From: a bacterium
GTDB taxonomy: Bacteria > Bacillota_I > Bacilli_A > Izemoplasmatales > Izemoplasmataceae
Assembly: GCA_018400615.1 (NCBI GenBank)
Contig: JAGYML010000007.1
Span: forward strand, 1-35,281
Length of the DNA: 35,281 nucleotides
Reading direction: 5' to 3'
The notes beneath the pieces are model-generated. The model saw only the letters and a program-made list of their open reading frames with translations. It ran no database searches and was not told the origin of the DNA. This document shows, piece after piece, positions 25,054-33,156 of this stretch. The position numbers were made by a program, and so were the translations under genes. Position 1 is the first letter of the stretch. Each line of letters begins with the position of its first letter.

Positions 25054-25082
25054 ATGATAACACTAAACGGCCTTATTTTCAA
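25054..25082 (-). promoter_or_regulatory. Promoter of tRNA-Pro and the downstream lipoprotein gene
   Basis: TTGAAA (25077-25082) and TATCAT (25054-25059) on the minus strand with a 17-base spacer. Transcription would start about 10 bases before the tRNA. Confidence 0.72.
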
Positions 25083-25100
25083 GGGCTCTAATTGGAAATT

Positions 25101-25118
25101 GGGGCTTTGGAAAGCCCC
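25101..25118 (-). terminator. Weak hairpin after the SagB-type gene
   Basis: GGGGCT/AGCCCC stem (25101-25106 with 25113-25118), just past the stop at 25123, but without a good T run. It overlaps no other signal and is probably an imperfect terminator. Confidence 0.45.
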
Positions 25119-25122
25119 ACGA

Positions 25123-25866
25123 TTATACTTTCCCTAGACTCGCAAGATAAATGACGAACTGATGCTCGCCATCAAGCCCAAGAAGGGTATTCATGCGTTC
25201 ATCGTCATACGCCGCAATGGCGCACACACCCGCAGAGAAATCCTGCGCTGCAAGATAAAGGTTTTGCGCCACATGGCCTGCATCCAGGAACAGGTAACGA
25301 TACCCTCTCTCGCTATAACGGTAGGTCATTCGGTAAGGTTCTGCAACCCATAAGAAAACCACGCCCGCTTCTTCGATTTGTGGCTGTTTCAAAGCGGCGC
25401 GACGGATTTTCTGATTGATATCCGGTGCTGCTTCAAGTTTTTGAAGTTTGTGTTCAAGCGCAAGATAACGATATAGGCCACGTTTGAGGCCCTCAACGTT
25501 GTTGATTAGCAAAATCGTCTCAAATGCGTGACGCGCACCAGCTGAGGGCACGGTACGGAATGTGGCTTTGTCTCTCACATTACGCTTGACTCCTTGTGTC
25601 ATAAATAGCGCATACGCTAACTCATCAAGGCTGATGGGCTTGTTTTCATACATGCGTACGGTCTTGCGTTCTTCAATGGCTTCTCTCAGACTGACATTAT
25701 CGGTTTTGATTTGTCTGATGCCTTTTAACTTGATGATTGGGCCGTCACTTTCTTCATAAGGAACTTGGAGTGGCGGTTGTTCAAGGCCTTTTTTTTGATC
25801 GGATGCAGGTTGGTTTTCATGTTTGGTAGCCTGTAAAAAATCCAATCCCGTGGTTTTTTTGGACAT
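25123..25866 (-). CDS. SagB/ThcOx-type nitroreductase-family oxidoreductase
   Basis: A 247-residue FMN-dependent protein of the nitroreductase fold. SLREAIEERKTVRMYENKPISLDELAYALFMTQGV (about 60-93) and FRTVPSAGARHAFETILLI (about 103-121) are the core SagB signatures. FLDAGHVAQNLYLAAQDFSAGVCAIAAYDDERMNTLLGL (about 188-226) completes the FMN site. In toxin clusters SagB oxidises azolines to azoles. Here no SagC/SagD cyclodehydratase or precursor peptide is nearby, so it is more likely a stand-alone oxidoreductase of unknown substrate. The first 55 residues are polar and not part of the fold. It lies 32 bases after the ABC-F gene and is probably the last gene of that operon. Confidence 0.85.
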   Translation of the reverse strand: MSKKTTGLDFLQATKHENQPASDQKKGLEQPPLQVPYEESDGPIIKLKGIRQIKTDNVSLREAIEERKTVRMYENKPISLDELAYALFMTQGVKRNVRDKATFRTVPSAGARHAFETILLINNVEGLKRGLYRYLALEHKLQKLEAAPDINQKIRRAALKQPQIEEAGVVFLWVAEPYRMTYRYSERGYRYLFLDAGHVAQNLYLAAQDFSAGVCAIAAYDDERMNTLLGLDGEHQFVIYLASLGKV

Positions 25867-25898
25867 AGGTCATGCCTTCTTTCAATGAGATTTTTAGG

Positions 25899-27437
25899 TT
25901 AATAAAGCGTATATTCGATATCACAGATATCCTCGTAGAATTCTTTTTCATGCGATACGAGAATCAATGTGCCTTCGTATTGAAGCAATGCATCCTTGAG
26001 TGCGATTTTCGCATTGGCATCCAAATGGTTGGTGGGTTCATCCAAAATAAGTACGTTGCCTTTCTGGTGATAAAGCATCGCCAGACGTACTTTGGTTTTT
26101 TCGCCACCTGAGAGTGTCGAAATCTTGCGCATCGCCATCGTGTAATTGATGCCGTGATGGCCCAATAACGATAAGATTTCTTTTTTGGTAAAGTGTGGAT
26201 AGATGCCATGTACGATATCAAATGGGGTGCCATCGCCTTTCAGGTGGCTTTCTTGTTCAAAGTAGGCAATCTTGGCCGTGTCAATCCATTGGTAGGTTCC
26301 CCCAAGTTTCGGAAGTTCGCCCATTACCGTTTTGATGAAGGTGGATTTTCCAATTCCGTTTTCACCGGTGATAACCACTTTTTCACCCCTTCTTATAATG
26401 AATGAAAGGGGTTCGACAAGGGGGCTTTCATATCCGATTTCAAGTTGAGTCACCTCAAGCACATCTCGGCCTGTAGCCTTGGAGAAGGGGAATGCAAAAG
26501 AATAAGTCGGATTCTCCTGGGGTCTGTGGATTTTCTTGATTTTTTTCAGCATTTTTCTTCGGCTTTGAGCCTGTTTTGATGTGGAAGCGCGGGTGATGTT
26601 TTTCTGAATGAAGTCTTCTGTTTTCTTAATGTATTTCTTTTGTGATTCATAGGCCCGTTCATGTTGAAAATGGCGCAATTTTCTTTCTTCCATGTAATAG
26701 GCATAATTGCCTTTATACCGTTCAATGCCGCCATATTCTAGCGCAAAAACGGTTTTGGCAATGTTTTTCAAAAACACTTCATCATGCGACACTACCAAAA
26801 ATGCCTTGTCGTATTGATTCAGAAATGTCGTAAGCCAGGCAATGTGTTCGACATCCAAAAAGTTGGTAGGCTCATCAAGTAAGAGCACATCCGCTTCTTC
26901 AAGCAGAAGCTTTGCAAGTATGGCTTTTGCACGCATCCCACCTGACAAGGTGCCAAGAGGGCTTTGAAGAAAAGCTTCAGACAACCCCAGTCCCCCGATC
27001 ATTTTGCCAATTTGGGATTTAATGGCATAGAAATCTCTTTCAAGCAAGGTTTCACCAATTTCACTTGCTCTGTTCAGCAGTTTTGACTGCTTGTTGGGAT
27101 CATTCGTTTGTCCGACTTCTTCATAAAGCGATTCCATCTTCTTTTCCAGTTGAAACAAGTCTTCAAAAACGCCATGCAAATAGGTTTCCAGAGTCAGGTT
27201 GTCATCGAGTGTGGCATACTGATCGAGATAGCCGACTTGTTTGTTGTTTTGCCACTCGACTTCACCATTATCGGGGATAAGGCGCTTGGCAAGCAATTTC
27301 ATGAATGTCGATTTCCCTGTTCCGTTGGGTCCGACCAAAACAGCATGTTCCTTTTCAAACAGGCGCAGGCTCACACCTTCAAGCAAAGTGCCTTCTCCAT
27401 GATCAAACTTGAGATTCCTGACAGTTAAAAGGCTCAC
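25899..27437 (-). CDS. ABC-F family ATPase (ribosome-associated type)
   Basis: A 512-residue soluble protein with two ATPase domains and no membrane segment. Walker A sites are GPNGTGKST (36-44) and GENGIGKST (358-366). The signatures are LSGGM (164-168) and LSGGEKTK (442-449), and the Walker B motifs are DVLLLDEPTN and NVLILDEPTNHLD. The linker between the domains (about 240-310) is long and lysine/arginine rich, as in ABC-F factors that act at the ribosomal exit site. Family members rescue stalled ribosomes or give antibiotic protection. Which applies here cannot be told, and no leader attenuator is seen. The start overlaps the end of the GH13 gene by 4 bases (ATGA type), so expression is coupled. 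Confidence 0.9.
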   Translation of the reverse strand: MSLLTVRNLKFDHGEGTLLEGVSLRLFEKEHAVLVGPNGTGKSTFMKLLAKRLIPDNGEVEWQNNKQVGYLDQYATLDDNLTLETYLHGVFEDLFQLEKKMESLYEEVGQTNDPNKQSKLLNRASEIGETLLERDFYAIKSQIGKMIGGLGLSEAFLQSPLGTLSGGMRAKAILAKLLLEEADVLLLDEPTNFLDVEHIAWLTTFLNQYDKAFLVVSHDEVFLKNIAKTVFALEYGGIERYKGNYAYYMEERKLRHFQHERAYESQKKYIKKTEDFIQKNITRASTSKQAQSRRKMLKKIKKIHRPQENPTYSFAFPFSKATGRDVLEVTQLEIGYESPLVEPLSFIIRRGEKVVITGENGIGKSTFIKTVMGELPKLGGTYQWIDTAKIAYFEQESHLKGDGTPFDIVHGIYPHFTKKEILSLLGHHGINYTMAMRKISTLSGGEKTKVRLAMLYHQKGNVLILDEPTNHLDANAKIALKDALLQYEGTLILVSHEKEFYEDICDIEYTLY

Positions 27438-28747
27438 TTGATTGTCCGCTTGTTTTCAAGAGAGGTCAGAATGATAACCGGCATTGAATCGGTGCTTAAA
27501 CAGCCGTTCTTGACCGTGAGGGATTCATCATTTATCGCGTTTTGATAGATTCCGTCAATCAAGGAAACCTCCACATTTTGATTAGCCTTACCTACATTGA
27601 AAGCCCCAACGCCATAGTCGTCTTCCAACTGATACGATCCGATAATGACATTGCCTTCCTTGGCTTTGTCGATGGTGTAGAGGCCTTCAGTGAAAAGACG
27701 AGAACGGACTGTGGAAGCGAGCGTTTTAATCATGGGTGAAATATCTTTTGGGCCTTGTTTCAGCGTATCCTTTTCAAATAGATTCGGGTGGTGATCACTA
27801 AGGGTTTCGCCACCCGCATAAATCATGGTTGAGCCTTTTGAGAAGAATGAAAACGCATGCCAGTTCAAAAGCAGGGTTTCATCATTGTCAACCAAAGACG
27901 CAAAACGACCGAAGTCATGATTTTCAAGATTGCGCATTTTTATATAGTTTTTTGGATAGATTTCTTCTTGAAGGTTCAACCAGTCTGTGTAAGCTTCAAG
28001 CGGACCGCCGTTCTTCAGATAATTTTCAAGTGCGGGTTGTGTATCATAGTCATAAGCCATATCAAAGACTCTGTAGATTTCACCTTCACTAAGGCCTTCA
28101 AATCCTTCATTTCTAAATGCTCTCAAGAAGCCTCCATGAACGGATTCTGATAACCAAATCGTATCCGGATCAATCTTTTTAACCGCATTTCTGGCTTCAC
28201 TGAGAAAATCAAGTGGAAGAAAACTCGCGACATCGAAACGGTAACCGTCTATGCCCATTTTTGTGTACATTTCAAGCGTTTCTATAAGGTTTTTTTTCAG
28301 GTCTGGATTGTGTTTGTAGTCAAAATCGACTATGTCCCACCAATCCCCAACACGGTTGGTGTATTGGCCATCTTCTTCAAAGAACCACTCAGGATGTTCA
28401 TTGAAAAGGACAGAATCATAGGATGTATGGTTGAATACGATGTCCATCATGATTTTCATGTTTTTTTCATGGGTTTTATGGATGAGGGCTTTGAAATCTT
28501 CAATCGTACCAAGCGATTCATTGATTGCTCGATAATCCTTGATTGAATAGGGGCTTCCATAGGACCCTTTTCTCTGTTTTTCTCCGATTGGATGAACCGG
28601 TAAGAGATAAAGCACATCCACACCCAGATTGGCGATTCTATCGATGTCGTCAATAAGGGCTTTGAACGTACCTTCTTTTGTATGGTTGCGTACGAATACC
28701 TGATAGATGAACAGAGCTCTTTGTTCGGTTGGTGTTTGAATACTCAT
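27434..28747 (-). CDS. Cytoplasmic GH13 alpha-amylase family enzyme
   Basis: A 437-residue GH13 protein without a signal peptide or lipobox, short for the family because it lacks accessory domains. The four regions are DIVFNH (102-107), GYRFDVASF with nucleophile D172, IWLSESVHGG with acid/base E201, and NLENHD (H277, D278), so it is probably active. The missing N-terminal starch domain and the direct start at the barrel (RALFIYQVFVRNHTKEGTF) suggest it acts on small maltodextrins. It is the third GH13 family member in this window besides the pullulanase. It is co-transcribed with the ABC-F gene. Confidence 0.86.
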   Translation of the reverse strand: MSIQTPTEQRALFIYQVFVRNHTKEGTFKALIDDIDRIANLGVDVLYLLPVHPIGEKQRKGSYGSPYSIKDYRAINESLGTIEDFKALIHKTHEKNMKIMMDIVFNHTSYDSVLFNEHPEWFFEEDGQYTNRVGDWWDIVDFDYKHNPDLKKNLIETLEMYTKMGIDGYRFDVASFLPLDFLSEARNAVKKIDPDTIWLSESVHGGFLRAFRNEGFEGLSEGEIYRVFDMAYDYDTQPALENYLKNGGPLEAYTDWLNLQEEIYPKNYIKMRNLENHDFGRFASLVDNDETLLLNWHAFSFFSKGSTMIYAGGETLSDHHPNLFEKDTLKQGPKDISPMIKTLASTVRSRLFTEGLYTIDKAKEGNVIIGSYQLEDDYGVGAFNVGKANQNVEVSLIDGIYQNAINDESLTVKNGCLSTDSMPVIILTSLENKRTIK

Positions 28748-28802
28748 AACTTAACTCCTCGTGTTTTTGTTTGTTAGATTCATTGGATGTTTACCGCGTT
28801 TA

Positions 28803-28830
28803 TTATAGCATATATCATTATGTTTTAAAG
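28803..28830 (-). promoter_or_regulatory. Promoter of the GH13/ABC-F/SagB operon
   Basis: An extended -10, TGCTATAAT, on the minus strand (TATAAT at 28803-28808) with TTTAAA (28825-28830) at a 16-base spacing. AAACGCGGTAAAC just downstream of the -10 could be a LacI-type site, but it is not palindromic. Confidence 0.6.
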
Positions 28831-28850
28831 GTTTAACCCAAGGTCAAATT

Positions 28851-28877
28851 AAAACTTCGGGTCAAATGACCCGAAGT
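28851..28877 (-). terminator. Terminator of the feo operon
   Basis: ACTTCGG/CCGAAGT stem (28855-28861 with 28871-28877) extended by TC/GA around a small loop with one bulge, then TTTTA on the minus strand, just past the stop of the last feo gene. Confidence 0.7.
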
Positions 28878-28882
28878 CTGAC

Positions 28883-29068
28883 TTATTTATGGATTTCAGT
28901 GCGCAATTCATGTTTTAAAGTGCTTAAATCCTTGTTGCAACTCGTTGCGAGCGGGCATGCCGTGCAGGCACTGCTACAAACAGCCCCGTTTTTATAGTCT
29001 TTATAGAGTTTTCTGATGATTAGGGAAAACATGGTTATCAATATGGCAATGACGATGATATTACCCAA
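28883..29068 (-). CDS. FeoB-associated Cys-rich membrane peptide
   Basis: About 61 residues. One N-terminal membrane helix (NIIVIAILITMFSLIIRKLY) is followed by a short cytoplasmic tail with CSSACTACPLATSC, four cysteines in a CxxxCxxCxxxxxxC pattern. Small proteins of this kind, sometimes classed as FeoB-associated, commonly follow feoB and take the place of FeoC in Bacillota. The open frame extends to 29134 from an ATG inside feoB. The family N-terminus begins right at the helix, which points to a TTG at 29068 that overlaps the feoB stop, with GGAAGGGGG upstream. The start is therefore uncertain. It is the last gene of the feo operon. Confidence 0.78.
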   Translation of the reverse strand: MGNIIVIAILITMFSLIIRKLYKDYKNGAVCSSACTACPLATSCNKDLSTLKHELRTEIHK

Positions 29069-30518
29069 GTTTTGCCAGCCCCCTTCCTTTTTTGGAAAGA
29101 CGTTTGAGATATAGGAACACCAAAAGTGATGCAATTACCACAATCATGGCTGGAACGAAGCTCATGCCAAACGATCCCGTTACGATAAGCGTTCCTATCT
29201 GATAAATGACAAGCCCAGTGAGAAAGCCTACAAACAATTGCAAGAATATGGCAAATGCAGTCCATGCCTTGCTCTCGAATTCCGTCTTCATGGCCCCTAT
29301 AGCTGCAAAGCAAGGGGGAGTGAAGAGATTGAAAGCGAGGTAGGCAACAGCCGATACACTTGTCATATTGGCAACTGTCATAAGTGTTTCACGGGTATTT
29401 TCAGCATTCGCAACCGCAAAATCTTCACTGATGGAAAATGAGAAGATAACGGCGAGTGCTCCTACGACTTCTTCTTTAGCCACAAATCCGAGGATTGCGG
29501 CTGCTGCCAGTCCCCAAGATGCTACGCCTATGGGAGTAAGCAGGAAAGCGATTGGGGTAGCTATGACTTTGAGCATGGAGTCTTCAGGATTGGAGACCTG
29601 TGCAAGTGAAAAATCGAAATTCACGAAAAACCATACGATGACATTCATGAGCAGGATAATGGTCCCTGCCTTGATGATGAAGGCTTTTGCTCTTTGAAGC
29701 ATCACGAAGAAGGCTCTTTTCGGACTTGGCAATTGATAATCAGGGAGTTCAACCATCAAAAAGCTGTCTTCTTCTGCCTTTTGAAAAGGGTTGACGAGTT
29801 GTTTGATGATAAGACCTGCCACAAAAATTATAACAATGGCTCCAAGATAAGTCAGTGCCGTCATAAAGGCACTGCCTGTGAAGAATACACCGAGTAACAA
29901 TGCGATAACAGGCAATTTTGCGCCGCAGGGTATGAACGGTGTGAGAAGGATGGTCATGCGGCGTTGTCTTTGGTTTTTGATGGTTCTTGCGGCCATGATG
30001 GCGGGAATACTGCAAGCCGTGCCTACATACATGGGAATAATGGATTTACCGGCAAGGCCGATTTTTTTGAAATAACGGTCCATAAGCAAGGCTACGCGTG
30101 CCATGTAGCCGCTGTCTTCAAGTAGATGAAGCATAAAAAACAGTACCATGATGAGTGGTAAAAAGCCAATAATGGCTGTAAAACCACCGATGATGCCTTC
30201 GATGATGAGCCCTTCCAAAATCGCTCCTGAGCCAATTGAGGCGAGTCCGCTTTCAATCCACTTAGCAACCATTCCAAACGCGAATTCTATATATCCGCGT
30301 ACGAGAGGGCCTAGCCATACCTGAGATACGGTGAATACAAACCACATGATGAGTAAAAATATGATGAGCCCGATGTAGCGATGGGCAAAAAGTCGATCCA
30401 GTTTATCTGTAAATCTAGTGGCACCCGGACGATGTTGAGTCGTGGTGGCCTTTTCTACGAGGTCTTTTACCTCTTTTCTTTCTTCTTGTTCCACGGGGTA
30501 TGTTCTCTCCTTTTTCAA
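29061..30518 (-). CDS. feoB: FeoB membrane part (iron(II) permease), separate frame from its G domain
   Basis: C-terminal half of the iron(II) transporter. Residues 1-45 are the linker and GDI-like helices. The remainder holds about ten membrane helices, with the two Gate motifs visible (YMARVALLMDRYFKKIGLAGKSIIPMYVGTACSIPAIMAAR and the later TPPCFAAI region). The conserved gate cysteines PFIPCGAKLPV and FTPPCFAA are intact. The only start available is a TTG at 30518, and the frame overlaps the G-domain frame by 104 bases. Removing one A from the A5 run at 30511-30515 (coding strand CTTGAAAAAGGAG) joins both into a 646-residue FeoB of normal length. As it stands, the transporter is split or frameshifted. 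Confidence 0.88.
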   Translation of the reverse strand: MKKERTYPVEQEERKEVKDLVEKATTTQHRPGATRFTDKLDRLFAHRYIGLIIFLLIMWFVFTVSQVWLGPLVRGYIEFAFGMVAKWIESGLASIGSGAILEGLIIEGIIGGFTAIIGFLPLIMVLFFMLHLLEDSGYMARVALLMDRYFKKIGLAGKSIIPMYVGTACSIPAIMAARTIKNQRQRRMTILLTPFIPCGAKLPVIALLLGVFFTGSAFMTALTYLGAIVIIFVAGLIIKQLVNPFQKAEEDSFLMVELPDYQLPSPKRAFFVMLQRAKAFIIKAGTIILLMNVIVWFFVNFDFSLAQVSNPEDSMLKVIATPIAFLLTPIGVASWGLAAAAILGFVAKEEVVGALAVIFSFSISEDFAVANAENTRETLMTVANMTSVSAVAYLAFNLFTPPCFAAIGAMKTEFESKAWTAFAIFLQLFVGFLTGLVIYQIGTLIVTGSFGMSFVPAMIVVIASLLVFLYLKRLSKKGRGLAKLG

Positions 30519-31002
30519 GGGCGGTCATGACAAGATTTCTGAGGCCCTTTTTTCTGTCAGCTTTCGTAAAAATAACTACACATCTGAGGTGTTCAGACAA
30601 AATTGAGCTATCAATCTGGGTTTTTCTTCTTTCAACAATATCAGACTTATTCAATGCCACAATCAGTGGAATACCGAGTTTTTTGAGTTCTGTAGTGAGG
30701 TAAAGACTTCGTTCCAGATTTGATGCATCCACGATGTTGATGATGACGTCGATATTTTCACGGTGGATAAAATCTGCAGCCTGTTGTTCATCCTTGGTGT
30801 AGGCTTCAAGACTGTATACACCTGGAAGATCCACAACAAGCACGTCATCACCTGAAGTGTTGAAGCGTCTTTTTAGATACGCTTCTTTCTTTTCCACAGT
30901 GACGCCTGACCAGTTGCCTACCCGTTCAAGTTTACCTGTGAGGGCATTGAACACCGTGGTTTTACCACTATTGGGATTTCCAGCAAGCGCAATTTTAATC
31001 AT
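30415..31002 (-). CDS. feoB: FeoB GTPase domain, separate or frameshifted N-terminal part
   Basis: N-terminal GTPase of FeoB, 195 residues as read. G1 GNPNSGKTT (8-16), G2 GNWSGVTV (29-36), G3 DLPG (58-61) and G4 NKSD (118-121) are all present, and a G5-like region follows. After LVMTALEK (about 184) the reading runs into a lysine- and arginine-rich tail that is out of frame and ends at 30415. The protein up to that point is well conserved and the next frame resumes with FeoB sequence. It overlaps feoA by 4 bases (ATGA), so FeoA and the G domain are translationally coupled. Whether a separate G protein is made is an open question. Confidence 0.88.
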   Translation of the reverse strand: MIKIALAGNPNSGKTTVFNALTGKLERVGNWSGVTVEKKEAYLKRRFNTSGDDVLVVDLPGVYSLEAYTKDEQQAADFIHRENIDVIINIVDASNLERSLYLTTELKKLGIPLIVALNKSDIVERRKTQIDSSILSEHLRCVVIFTKADRKKGLRNLVMTALEKGENIPRGTRRKKRGKRPRRKGHHDSTSSGCH

Positions 31003-31217
31003 AGGGTCTTCACCCGAATCTTTTTGGCCAAATCGCCAGCCATGCCATAACGCCCATCCTTGATGTTCACCACATAGTTCCCAGCAAGTTTGGAAATCAA
31101 TGTAATCTCTTCACCCTCACTTAGTCCGAGATTAGAAAAAAAACGATTGGTCTCCTGTGAGCCCAAAAGTTCTGTCACAACATATGTTTGGCCTTCATGA
31201 CCATCTGATAACTTCAT
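30999..31217 (-). CDS. feoA: FeoA, small SH3-like iron transport protein
   Basis: A 72-residue cytoplasmic protein with the FeoA core: SDGHEGQTYVVTELLGSQETNRFFSNLGLSEGEEITLISKLAGNYVVNIKDGRYGMAGDLAKKIRV. It supports FeoB in iron(II) uptake. An ATG at 31253 is in frame, but the ATG at 31217 is preceded by GGTGGTG and gives the family's normal start (MKLSDG). It is the first gene of the feo operon, overlapping feoB by 4 bases. No clear promoter is seen close by; a Fur-type palindrome lies about 190 bases upstream. Confidence 0.9.
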   Translation of the reverse strand: MKLSDGHEGQTYVVTELLGSQETNRFFSNLGLSEGEEITLISKLAGNYVVNIKDGRYGMAGDLAKKIRVKTL

Positions 31218-31408
31218 CTGTACACCACCAAACATTATAAAATTATAATTCATTTATAGTGAACTACATAAGCACTTTAACACATGAAAGATGTAAAGTA
31301 AAAGAAAAACATAATTTTTATAATTAGGTTTATAATTTAGTTATTTATAAAAACGCTAGAACCTCCTGGACCTTTACAAAGCGCTGTATTTATGAAACGT
31401 TTTCTATT

Positions 31409-31423
31409 TTGTAATCATTACAC
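31409..31423. promoter_or_regulatory. Fur-family-like palindrome upstream of the feo operon
   Basis: TTGTAATCATTACAC is a 7-1-7 palindrome with one mismatch (core TGTAAT-C-ATTACA), the shape of Fur/Zur/PerR boxes. It lies between the feoA start and the EAL gene terminator. It would sit about 190 bases before feoA, so a long leader would be needed if it controls feo. Confidence 0.4.
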
Positions 31424-31450
31424 ATGTGTTTCAAATACAATGTGTGATCC

Positions 31451-31480
31451 AAAAAAAGCAGGCTCTATTAAGCTCTGCTT
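31451..31480 (-). terminator. Terminator of the EAL gene
   Basis: AAGCAG/CTGCTT stem with an inner GCT/AGC pair and one mismatch, followed by seven T on the minus strand, 23 bases after the stop. Confidence 0.75.
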
Positions 31481-31502
31481 GAATGTGTTTCTTACAGATG
31501 GT

Positions 31503-33131
31503 TCACTTTTTCACTGCCGTCCTTAAAAGTTGCTCGAGAGAAACGGGCTCTGAGTAATAAAAGCCCTGGGCATAAAGTCCGTCCAATTCTTTTAAAACAC
31601 GTACGTTCTCTTTGGTTTCCACGCCTTCAGCTATGACTTCATAGCCTAGATCACGTGCGAGATCAATGGTACTTTTCACAATGCGAACCATGGAGTCTTC
31701 CTTGTTTAGCTGAGAAATGAAATATTTGTCAATCTTGATGGTATGGATTGGAAAACGGCTTAAATAGGCAAGTGAAGAGTAACCGGCCCCAAAGTCATCT
31801 ATCGCTATTCTCAAGCCTTTTGACGCGAATTTGTCGAGAATTATTTTGCATTTGTCAGGGTCAACCATAAGGGCTGACTCCGTAATTTCAAGTACGACTT
31901 TCTCTGGGTTGACCTTCTGTGAATCCATAAGTGATACCGTACGTTCATAAAATTCTGGATCATAGAGATTCTTGGCAGATATATTGATGGCTATATCAAT
32001 ATCACAATCATTGGCCATCAGTGCATTGATAGCCTTAAAGGCGTTTTCAAGTACCCAGTTTGTCAGATGATGAATGAGCTTGGTCTCTTCAATGAGCGGT
32101 ATGAACCTGCTTGGAGATACTGAACCGATTTTTGGATGGTCCCATCTTAGAAGGGCTTCCACTGCGAATGGCTTTCCGGTATTCATATTCACCTGGGTTT
32201 GAAAAGCCAGGGAAAGCTCTTCGTTGAAGAATGACTCACCGAATCTTGATACAAGGTCATAATCGCTTTTTCTACGATCCAGATACTCATCCTTGATAAC
32301 ATATGGAAGGTTCTGTTTCTGAGCATCTCTTGCAAGGGAGTCCGATATACGATAGGTTTCCAGCGTATCACAGGCGTCCGCATCCTTTATAAGATTAACG
32401 CCGAGAGAAACATCAAGATAAATCGGAGTTTCTTCAATGAAGCATTTGTGGTTGATCAGACTCAACAGGATTCTTGCATCTTCTTCCAGATGCTGGTGGC
32501 TTTTGACCACCCAGAGTTTGTGGGTATCGCTTTGAACCACTGCGTGAACAGTCGAAGGGGCATTTTTGATTTCCATATAAAGCGTATGCAGTATCTTGTT
32601 GTAAGCATCAGTGCCCAGGGCATCAATGATGTCCTGATGATTGGAAATCAGTACGGTCGCAATGGTTTTGGGCCCTTTTGGAAGGTTGTTGCAAAGGGCT
32701 CTGATAGCGTTGGTGTTCGGAATGTTGGTTTCCGCGTTGTAAAGCACCATTCTTCTTGCTTTTCTATTGCTTTTCTTCAGACGGTCTATTCCATAACCAG
32801 ACAATGCCCCAGTCCCCATGAATACGAGCAATCTGAAAACCCAGTTAAAAACGGGTTGTGATTCATTCGTAAGTGTTTCAAGGGGCATCAGGGGGCCAAG
32901 TATGATTCCTGCAACCATAGCGGTTAAGATACCGCCTTTGAGTCCGAAAAAAATGCCTGCAAGCAAAATTGGTATATACATGGAATGAGAATAAACGTAC
33001 TTGATGCCGCCTGTTGCATAAACAATCCAGTAAACAAGTGGCAACATCAGTGCGATGGCCAATCCATATATGATTTTACGGTTCATGGTTACGGTACGTG
33101 TAGACCAGTTGGTCAATTTATCCTCATGCAT
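31503..33131 (-). CDS. Membrane-bound EAL-domain phosphodiesterase with degenerate GGDEF domain
   Basis: A 542-residue c-di-GMP signalling protein. The first 120 residues hold about four membrane helices. A middle domain (about 130-290) looks like a decayed GGDEF: NAETNIPNTNAIRAL replaces the usual start, and SDTHKLWVV stands where GGDEF would be. The C-terminal EAL domain keeps the full active set: EALLRW (about 324), NISAKNLYD, LEITESAL, DDFGAGYSSL (about 444-453), KIDKYFI and AEGVE (about 500). It should hydrolyse c-di-GMP to pGpG, with the upstream domain acting as a sensor or GTP-binding regulator. GGGGGT precedes the ATG. It lies 25 bases after the flavodoxin gene, in the same operon. 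Confidence 0.9.
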   Translation of the reverse strand: MHEDKLTNWSTRTVTMNRKIIYGLAIALMLPLVYWIVYATGGIKYVYSHSMYIPILLAGIFFGLKGGILTAMVAGIILGPLMPLETLTNESQPVFNWVFRLLVFMGTGALSGYGIDRLKKSNRKARRMVLYNAETNIPNTNAIRALCNNLPKGPKTIATVLISNHQDIIDALGTDAYNKILHTLYMEIKNAPSTVHAVVQSDTHKLWVVKSHQHLEEDARILLSLINHKCFIEETPIYLDVSLGVNLIKDADACDTLETYRISDSLARDAQKQNLPYVIKDEYLDRRKSDYDLVSRFGESFFNEELSLAFQTQVNMNTGKPFAVEALLRWDHPKIGSVSPSRFIPLIEETKLIHHLTNWVLENAFKAINALMANDCDIDIAINISAKNLYDPEFYERTVSLMDSQKVNPEKVVLEITESALMVDPDKCKIILDKFASKGLRIAIDDFGAGYSSLAYLSRFPIHTIKIDKYFISQLNKEDSMVRIVKSTIDLARDLGYEVIAEGVETKENVRVLKELDGLYAQGFYYSEPVSLEQLLRTAVKK

Positions 33132-33156
33132 GATGGTACCCCCATTATGAAACGTG

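Noticed and set aside
25123-25866. SagB as part of an azole-peptide toxin cluster
   Set aside because: No cyclodehydratase, precursor peptide or exporter is in the neighbourhood.
31395-31405. GAAACGTTTTC as a further LacI-type operator
   Set aside because: It lacks one base of the palindrome seen before malE and has no sugar gene nearby.
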